Below, piece after piece: positions 7,100-11,414 of a stretch of DNA of 11,414 nt. Numbering within the stretch: position 1 is the stretch's first letter; the number at the start of each line of letters is the position of its first letter. The stretch is from Planctomycetota bacterium (GTDB taxonomy: Bacteria; Planctomycetota; Phycisphaerae; Sedimentisphaerales; Anaerohalosphaeraceae). The stretch lies in assembly GCA_003644175.1 (NCBI GenBank), contig QNBS01000041.1:1-11414 (forward strand), given 5' to 3'. Made by a program: the position numbers and the translations under genes. Below the pieces are notes generated by a model. It was given only the letters and a program-made list of their open reading frames with translations. It was not told the DNA's origin and ran no database searches.

Positions 7100-7249
7100 T
7101 CAGACGCACAGGGCGATTTCCTCCAGGTCCAGTTCCATCAGGTGCTCAAGGTAGGTATCCAGATCTTCCACGGGAAACTGCGCCAGAAACTCCGGCTTTG
7201 CTCCCTTGTTGATTTCCATGATGCAGTCGATTATTTCCCTTTTGCTCAT
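7100..7249 (-). CDS. Small acidic protein of 49 residues, unknown function
   Basis: The frame reads from ATG 7249 to TGA 7102-7100. GGAGCGAG lies just upstream, giving a good ribosome binding site seven bases from the start. The protein begins MSKREIIDCIMEINKGAK and continues with PEFLAQFPVEDLDTYLEHL. It is rich in Leu, Glu and Asp and looks like two or three amphipathic helices. The sequence has the feel of a real small helical protein rather than a chance frame, because hydrophobic spacing and codon choice are regular. No family was named. It is convergent with the CvpA-like gene, and the terminal hairpin at 7072-7098 sits just past its stop. It could be a small regulator or an adaptor; there is no evidence for either. 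Confidence 0.65.
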   Translation of the reverse strand: MSKREIIDCIMEINKGAKPEFLAQFPVEDLDTYLEHLMELDLEEIALCV

Positions 7250-7704
7250 TGACTCGCTCCGTTAGTGTCCAATAACAATGCCATCCGATTAGATTCGATA
7301 TCGGGTGGGGGGCGATTTTTCTTGAATTGCCGAGGCGCCAAGCAGTCTATCGCGTATCATGTAGGAGTACACCATATGAAGGGCCGGGCAGTGGCGGGGC
7401 TACACTATATAGGCCGGCGCCGCACAAGTATGCCGTCGGCGTCGTAAGAGTCCAATAATATCAGTAGTAACAGTTTGACGGGGTGTCGGGGGGGGGTGTG
7501 GATTTTTTTGGAAAAATTTTTGTTTTTTTCAGAAAGACCGCACAAAGAGGCAACAGGTCGCTAATATGGTATGCAAACACGGCCGATATAATGTTGACTC
7601 GCATCGCAACGGGCGGAATGAATGATTCCATGCAATCGGATGCAAGGGATCGGGGGGCATTTAGCGTGTGCTCTGTGAAGGCTGTTACACGGTAAGCGGA
7701 AACC
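7250..7704. other. Gene-poor stretch with G9 and T-rich tracts
   Basis: No convincing gene was found here. Noted items are a 14-base imperfect direct repeat (7264-7277 and 7447-7460, sharing GTCCAATAA), a GC hairpin (7413-7419 with 7434-7440), a run of nine Gs (7488-7496) followed by T-rich and A-rich runs up to about 7530, a TATAAT at 7587-7592 without a good -35, and a short inverted repeat GGAAT...ATTCC (7615-7629). The promoter of the radical SAM block should lie here but cannot be fixed by eye. Other short open frames in this stretch on both strands look non-coding. Confidence 0.5.
7376..7447 (+). CDS. Possible 23-residue basic peptide
   Basis: ATG 7376 is preceded by TAGGAG with a seven- to eight-base gap. 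The frame reads MKGRAVAGLHYIGRRRTSM and ends shortly after at TAA 7445-7447. It is basic and has no hydrophobic core. The only support is the ribosome binding site. It lies 257 bases before the radical SAM gene, so a leader or substrate peptide is conceivable, but it lacks the Cys, Ser/Thr-rich or Gly-rich core usual for modified peptides. A chance frame is the more likely reading. Confidence 0.15.
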   Translation: MKGRAVAGLHYIGRRRTSMPSAS

Positions 7705-8727
7705 ATGACTGAACTCTCAGAGAATATTTACAACGAAACGTTGCGTCGGGATGAGGCGAAGTTGAAGCTGTGGCGTTATGCGGGGCTGATGCTGACTTAC
7801 CAGTGCCCGGCGGCGTGTGAGTTCTGTTACTACAATTGCGGACCGGACAAATCGGGGCTAATGTCGCCGGAGACGGCGCTTGCGGCATGGGAGTCGTTGG
7901 AGCGATTGGGTGGAAAGAATGCGAGAGTTCACATCACGGGCGGGGAGCCGTTTGTGTTCTTTGATAATATGGTTGAGATACTCACCCAAGCCCGGAAGGC
8001 GGGGCTGAGGGGGCCGGAGACGATAGAGACCAATGGATTCTGGGCGGGAGAGGAAACGATTGTTCGCGATCGGTTGCGGGTTCTCGACGAGGTGGGGATG
8101 GATCGATTGAAAATAAGCTGGGATCCGTTCCATGCCGAGTTTGTCGATGTTGAGCAGGTCGGAATGTTGGCCCGGACGGCGGAGGAGGTGCTGGGCAGTG
8201 ATCGCGTTCTTGTTCGGTGGGAGAACTACTTACAGGAGCCTGTTATATCCCGGGGGTGCTCCGGGGCCGAGCGTGCGGAGGCGTACAGGCGTGCGTTGAA
8301 GGATTTTCCGTGTCGATTTACGGGCAGAGCATCGGGCTATCTGGCGGAACTTGTCGCCGACAAACCGGCGGTATCGTTTGCCGCCGACAACTGCAAGTCG
8401 GCGTTTCTGTCGGCCAAAGGGGTCCATATCGACCCATACGGGAATGTTTTCAGCGGACTTTGCAGCGGCATTGTGGTGGGTAATGTAACGGAGGTTTCGC
8501 TGGAGGAGGTGTGGAAGCGTTTTTCACCGCGACAAGGTGATATTATTGAAGTGCTTTTCGCGGAAGGGCCTTTCGGGCTTTTGTCCGAGGCGCAGGAGGC
8601 CGGGTATGAAAGGCAGGAGTTTTATGCGAGCAAATGTCATCTTTGTACGTGCCTGCGGCGGTTTTTCTTTGACAAGCGAGTTTATAAAACCATAATCGGG
8701 CCATGCGAATGTTATTCGCTGCAGTGA
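7705..8727 (+). CDS. Radical SAM protein with SPASM-like C-terminal cysteines
   Basis: This 340-residue enzyme binds a [4Fe-4S] cluster through C34, C38 and C41 (CPAACEFC) and S-adenosylmethionine through the GGEP motif at 79-82. Both are diagnostic of the radical SAM superfamily. The C-terminal third has many cysteines (C230, C253, C311, C314, C316, C334, C336) and the stretch GVHIDPYGNVFSGLC followed by GN. This resembles SPASM or twitch domains, which bind extra Fe-S clusters in peptide- and protein-modifying members. The spacing is not a perfect SPASM match. The substrate is unknown. An in-frame TAA lies 12 bases before ATG 7705, so no longer start exists; the ribosome binding site is weak. 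The gene is the first of a same-strand block with a Ser/Thr kinase (16-base gap) and a phosphotransferase. Confidence 0.85.
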   Translation: MTELSENIYNETLRRDEAKLKLWRYAGLMLTYQCPAACEFCYYNCGPDKSGLMSPETALAAWESLERLGGKNARVHITGGEPFVFFDNMVEILTQARKAGLRGPETIETNGFWAGEETIVRDRLRVLDEVGMDRLKISWDPFHAEFVDVEQVGMLARTAEEVLGSDRVLVRWENYLQEPVISRGCSGAERAEAYRRALKDFPCRFTGRASGYLAELVADKPAVSFAADNCKSAFLSAKGVHIDPYGNVFSGLCSGIVVGNVTEVSLEEVWKRFSPRQGDIIEVLFAEGPFGLLSEAQEAGYERQEFYASKCHLCTCLRRFFFDKRVYKTIIGPCECYSLQ

Positions 8728-8743
8728 AAAGGTTTGCGAAGAT

Positions 8744-9991
8744 ATGTCTGTGAACGAAACAAGTCTGGATACGTTGTTCAGCCGAATAGTGCTGGAGCAG
8801 AAGCTGTGCACGGAATTGGAGCTGGAGCGCTGTCAGAAGGAGTTGGAGTCGCGTTTGAAAGCAAATGAAGCTTCGACAATGGAGCAGCTCTTGCTGGAGT
8901 ACGGTTTCATTACGGCGACACAGGCTGTGCGGCTGAAAAACAACATTAAGGAAAGCAAAGCCGCCGCCGGCAAGATCCCGGGGTACAGGGTATTAGGCAA
9001 GTTGGGCTCGGGCGCCATGGCGGTGGTCTATAAGGCCAAGCAGTTAAGCCTCGACCGTACGGTGGCGATCAAGGTATTGCCTCGCCGCTTCACGGAGAAG
9101 TCCGACTACGTCCGGCGTTTCTATAAAGAAGGTCGTATCGCCGCCAAGCTGAATCACAATAATATTGTGCAGGCGATTGACGTTGGCGAGGCGGACGGCC
9201 TGTATTACTTTGTGATGGAGTACGTTGAGGGCAAGACGCTTTACGACGATCTGTCCAAGGGCAAGATTTTCGATGAGGCCGAGGCTCTGGAGATTGTGAT
9301 CCAGCTTGCCAAGGCGCTGGCGCACGCACATATGCACGGGATGATTCACCGGGATGTAAAGCCCAAGAACGTTATGATCAACAGAGAGGGCGTGGTCAAG
9401 CTGGCGGATATGGGTCTTGCTCGCGAGACGTCGGATATTGAAGCGGCCAGGAACGAGCAGGGCAAGGCCTTTGGGACGCCGTACTATATTGCGCCGGGAC
9501 AGATTCGGGGCGAGGTGAGTATTGACGGTCGGGCGGATATCTACGCATTGGGTGCGACGTTCTATCACATGGTGGCGGGGCGCGTGCCGTATGAGGCGTC
9601 GACTCCGGCGGAGGTAATGAGGAAGCATATCAAAGAACCGCTTGTGCCGCCGGACCATATCAATATCTCGCTGTCGGCGGGGATCGCCGAAGTCATCGAG
9701 GTGATGATGGCCAAGAACAAAAAGGATCGCTACAGCAACATGGAGGAATTGCTTATCGATCTGGAGGCGGTTCGCGACGGCAATCCGCCTTTGCGGGCTC
9801 GACGGCGATTCAATATGGAAGGACTCAAAAAACTCGAAGAAGGCGCCGCCGTGGAAGTGGAGACGGAGGAAATAAGACTCTATGGCGAGGAGACCATTGC
9901 GCGGTACCGGGTGCTGCTGGTGATTGTCGGGGCTCTGGCGGCGATGTTTGCGGTGGCCCTGTTTTACAGTCTTGCCCATGGCGGGAAGTAA
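8744..9991 (+). CDS. Membrane-anchored Hanks-type Ser/Thr protein kinase
   Basis: This 415-residue kinase phosphorylates Ser/Thr in proteins. Residues 1-76 form a helical domain of unknown role, with YGFITATQAVRLK resembling small helical modules in front of other planctomycete kinases. The kinase domain spans about 80-345: glycine loop LGSGAMAVV (87-95), VAIK with K110, helix-C Glu129, catalytic HRDVKPKN (202-209) and the Mg-binding DMG (222-224) in place of DFG. IAPGQ at 249-253 stands where APE is expected, so the Glu is replaced by Gly252. One transmembrane helix is at about 388-408, followed by a short tail, placing the kinase in the cytoplasm. No extracellular sensor domain exists. ATG 8744 follows AAAAGG by 11 bases. 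It probably lies in the same operon as the radical SAM gene and the phosphotransferase. Confidence 0.92.
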   Translation: MSVNETSLDTLFSRIVLEQKLCTELELERCQKELESRLKANEASTMEQLLLEYGFITATQAVRLKNNIKESKAAAGKIPGYRVLGKLGSGAMAVVYKAKQLSLDRTVAIKVLPRRFTEKSDYVRRFYKEGRIAAKLNHNNIVQAIDVGEADGLYYFVMEYVEGKTLYDDLSKGKIFDEAEALEIVIQLAKALAHAHMHGMIHRDVKPKNVMINREGVVKLADMGLARETSDIEAARNEQGKAFGTPYYIAPGQIRGEVSIDGRADIYALGATFYHMVAGRVPYEASTPAEVMRKHIKEPLVPPDHINISLSAGIAEVIEVMMAKNKKDRYSNMEELLIDLEAVRDGNPPLRARRRFNMEGLKKLEEGAAVEVETEEIRLYGEETIARYRVLLVIVGALAAMFAVALFYSLAHGGK

Positions 9992-10060
9992 ACAATCTCG
10001 TGTCGACAGCGTTTCTTTACCGAATCGTTGCGAACCGGTCTTTTTGGATTGCGCTGCTTT

Positions 10061-11095
10061 ATGTCGAGCGGTGGAGCACATTTTACGGCAAAGGAACTGG
10101 CCGCTGTTCTCGGCCAGTACGATATCGGCAAGGTTGAACAGACTCTTACACTTGCGACGGGGAATAAGCGCTCCCCGAAGAAGATTGTCGTTGCGGAGCG
10201 CGGCAGGTTTTTGCTGAAGCGGAGGGCGAAAGGCAAGGGCGACATCTACCATGTGGGGTTTGCTCACAGCGTGCAGATATTTCTGGCCGATCGCGGCTAT
10301 CCGGTAGCCGAAGTGGTGGCGACGCGCGATGATAACACCGTGCTGAACATGGACGGGCACACCTACGAGATGTTTTGCTTTATGCCGGGAGGACGTTTTG
10401 ACGAGTCGTTGGCGGAGGTGCGCGATGCGGGGCGGCAGTTGGCGAAGATGCACGATCATTTCATTGACTTTGTATGCGGCTGGCGACCGCTGAAGCGGAC
10501 ATATCACGATTCTTCTGCGGTTCGTGGTCATCTTGACAGGATTTTCGCCGAGCGTGGTCCTCACAAGCCGGGTCGTGGCTGGGCGTCGATTGCTCGCGAA
10601 CTGAAATCTCTTTACGACGCATCGAGCGAGACGGTCAACGGCTTAGGCTTCGCCGACTGGCCCGATCAGATCGTTCACGGCGACTGGCATCCGGGCAATA
10701 TGCTTTTTGTCGACGGCAAGGTGTCCTGTGTGCTTGACTTCGACTCGGCGAAGATTGCGCCGATTGTGACGGATCTGGCCAACGGCGCACTTCAGTTCTC
10801 GATAGTGGCGGGGCGCCCGAATCCGAAGGACTGGCCGGCTTATCTTGACGGACGGAAATTGAGCGCATTTGTCGGCGGATATAAGCAACTGCACAAGCTT
10901 GGCGATGAGACGCTTCGGGCAATCGGCGATTTGATGATTGAGATTATGATCGCCGAAGCAGTCATGCCGATTGCGGCGACGGGTTTTTTTGGTCATTTGT
11001 CGGGACTGGATTTCTTGGAAATGATCCTTCGCAAATGCCGGTGGATCGACGATAATCGCGAAACCGTTGACAAGGACATAATCGGGAAAGGATGA
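10061..11095 (+). CDS. Phosphotransferase of the aminoglycoside/homoserine kinase fold
   Basis: This 344-residue protein is counted from ATG 10061. The catalytic loop HGDWHPGN (206-213) and the metal-binding VLDFDSAK (224-231) are the APH-family signatures. The N-lobe has RFLLKRRAKG (49-58) with a probable ATP-binding lysine, and the hinge region is YEMFCFMPGG. Relatives phosphorylate small hydroxylated molecules such as homoserine, choline, aminoglycosides or sugars; the substrate here cannot be told. LGKLG-type protein kinase motifs are absent. The start is uncertain: neither ATG 10061 nor a TTG at 10028 has a clear ribosome binding site. The frame is open back to the kinase stop at 9989-9991, with no better start. 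Six bases separate its stop from the TetR gene. Involvement in drug resistance is not supported by anything visible. Confidence 0.82.
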   Translation: MSSGGAHFTAKELAAVLGQYDIGKVEQTLTLATGNKRSPKKIVVAERGRFLLKRRAKGKGDIYHVGFAHSVQIFLADRGYPVAEVVATRDDNTVLNMDGHTYEMFCFMPGGRFDESLAEVRDAGRQLAKMHDHFIDFVCGWRPLKRTYHDSSAVRGHLDRIFAERGPHKPGRGWASIARELKSLYDASSETVNGLGFADWPDQIVHGDWHPGNMLFVDGKVSCVLDFDSAKIAPIVTDLANGALQFSIVAGRPNPKDWPAYLDGRKLSAFVGGYKQLHKLGDETLRAIGDLMIEIMIAEAVMPIAATGFFGHLSGLDFLEMILRKCRWIDDNRETVDKDIIGKG

Positions 11096-11101
11096 GCCGC
11101 G

Positions 11102-11414
11102 ATGGCGCGTGGAGCGACGAGCACAAAAACACGGATATTGCAAATGGCCCGGAATCTTTACAGCGCCCACGGCTGTGAAGGAACGACGTTGGAGGATATC
11201 CTGACGGCGGCGGGGATAACGAAGGGGGCGTTTTATCATTATTTCAAGAGCAAGGAATCGCTGTGTGAGACGATAATCGAGCAGGTAACCGCCGATTACC
11301 GGCAACTGGCGATGTCGCTGGATGCCGACGCCGAGCCGATAGATCAGTTGCGCGAGATGATCTCCAAACTTGCCGTGTTAAACGCCTCGGGCGAATGGGT
11401 CAACTGCCGACTGA
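11102..11414 (+). CDS. TetR-family transcriptional regulator (N-terminal part, cut by window end)
   Basis: The frame starts at ATG 11102 and stays open for 104 codons to the window edge. Residues 8-55 are a typical TetR DNA-binding domain: TKTRILQMARNLYSAHG forms helix 1, TTLEDILTAAGITKGAFYHY the helix-turn-helix, and FKSKESL leads into helix 4. The rest of the visible part (56-104) is the start of the ligand-binding domain, which cannot be classified. AAAGGA lies eight bases before the start. It follows the phosphotransferase by six bases and is probably in the same transcription unit. TetR proteins often repress their own operon, but no operator palindrome was identified upstream of the block. 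Confidence 0.9.
   Translation, partial: MARGATSTKTRILQMARNLYSAHGCEGTTLEDILTAAGITKGAFYHYFKSKESLCETIIEQVTADYRQLAMSLDADAEPIDQLREMISKLAVLNASGEWVNCRL

Noticed and set aside
7264..7460. Insertion element bounded by the GTCCAATAA direct repeats
   Set aside because: The repeats are short and imperfect, and the 170-odd bases between them have no terminal inverted repeats or transposase fragment.
7461..7706. Open frames on both strands before the radical SAM gene (81 codons minus, 70 codons plus)
   Set aside because: Both run through the G9 and T-rich tracts, giving low-complexity residues. They lack supporting ribosome binding sites and overlap each other.
9044..10564. Very long open frame (506 codons) on the minus strand
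   Set aside because: It is antisense to the Ser/Thr kinase and the phosphotransferase, both of which have intact catalytic motifs. Its translation is rich in His, Arg and Gln, as expected from the complement of G+C-biased codons.
10061..11095. Aminoglycoside resistance gene
   Set aside because: Only the broad APH-fold motifs are present, and these are shared with homoserine, choline and many other small-molecule kinases. Nothing in the context points to resistance.

Overview
The window looks like chromosomal DNA of a Gram-negative-type bacterium, most likely a planctomycete of the Phycisphaerae group. This is inferred from gene content and style: a Hanks-type kinase with a DMG instead of DFG motif and a C-terminal membrane anchor, a CxC...CxxC zinc ribbon, a CvpA-like membrane protein next to pilus motor genes, and moderate G+C content. 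No marker gene in the window proves it. No tRNA, rRNA, CRISPR array, phage gene or transposase gene was seen.

Layout. 1-232 holds the end of an unidentified gene and a short zinc-ribbon reading frame. 222-872 (minus) encodes a secreted protein of unknown function. It is divergent from mgtE, a CBS-domain magnesium channel (1056-2483), and a plausible sigma-70-type promoter points each way between them. 2484-2969 is a gene-free region with unusual structure: a promoter with perfect -35 and -10 hexamers, then a 175-bp element closed by long inverted repeats with two hairpins inside, then four exact copies of an 11-bp repeat. Next comes a type IV pilus block read to the right: pilT (2970-4103), a membrane-anchored PilB/GspE-like protein whose ATPase motifs are all degenerate (4140-5795), and a CvpA-like membrane protein (5825-7015). 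A hairpin separates this block from a convergent 49-residue protein gene (7100-7249, minus). 7250-7704 is a second gene-poor stretch with a run of nine Gs.

The right-hand block reads in one direction with small gaps: a radical SAM protein with a SPASM-like cysteine-rich tail (7705-8727), a membrane-anchored Ser/Thr kinase (8744-9991), an aminoglycoside-phosphotransferase-fold kinase (10061-11095) and the start of a TetR regulator cut by the window edge (from 11102). It is probably one transcription unit. Its job is not evident; the pairing of a radical SAM enzyme with two kinase-fold proteins is suggestive but unproven.

How the genes work together. In the pilus block, PilT is an intact retraction motor. 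The neighbouring PilB-like protein keeps the fold and the zinc-binding cysteines but lacks the Walker A lysine, the Walker B glutamate position and the His-box histidine. It is therefore more likely a structural or regulatory partner in the inner membrane than an active motor. The two most interesting observations are this pseudo-ATPase and the promoter-driven folded element upstream of pilT.
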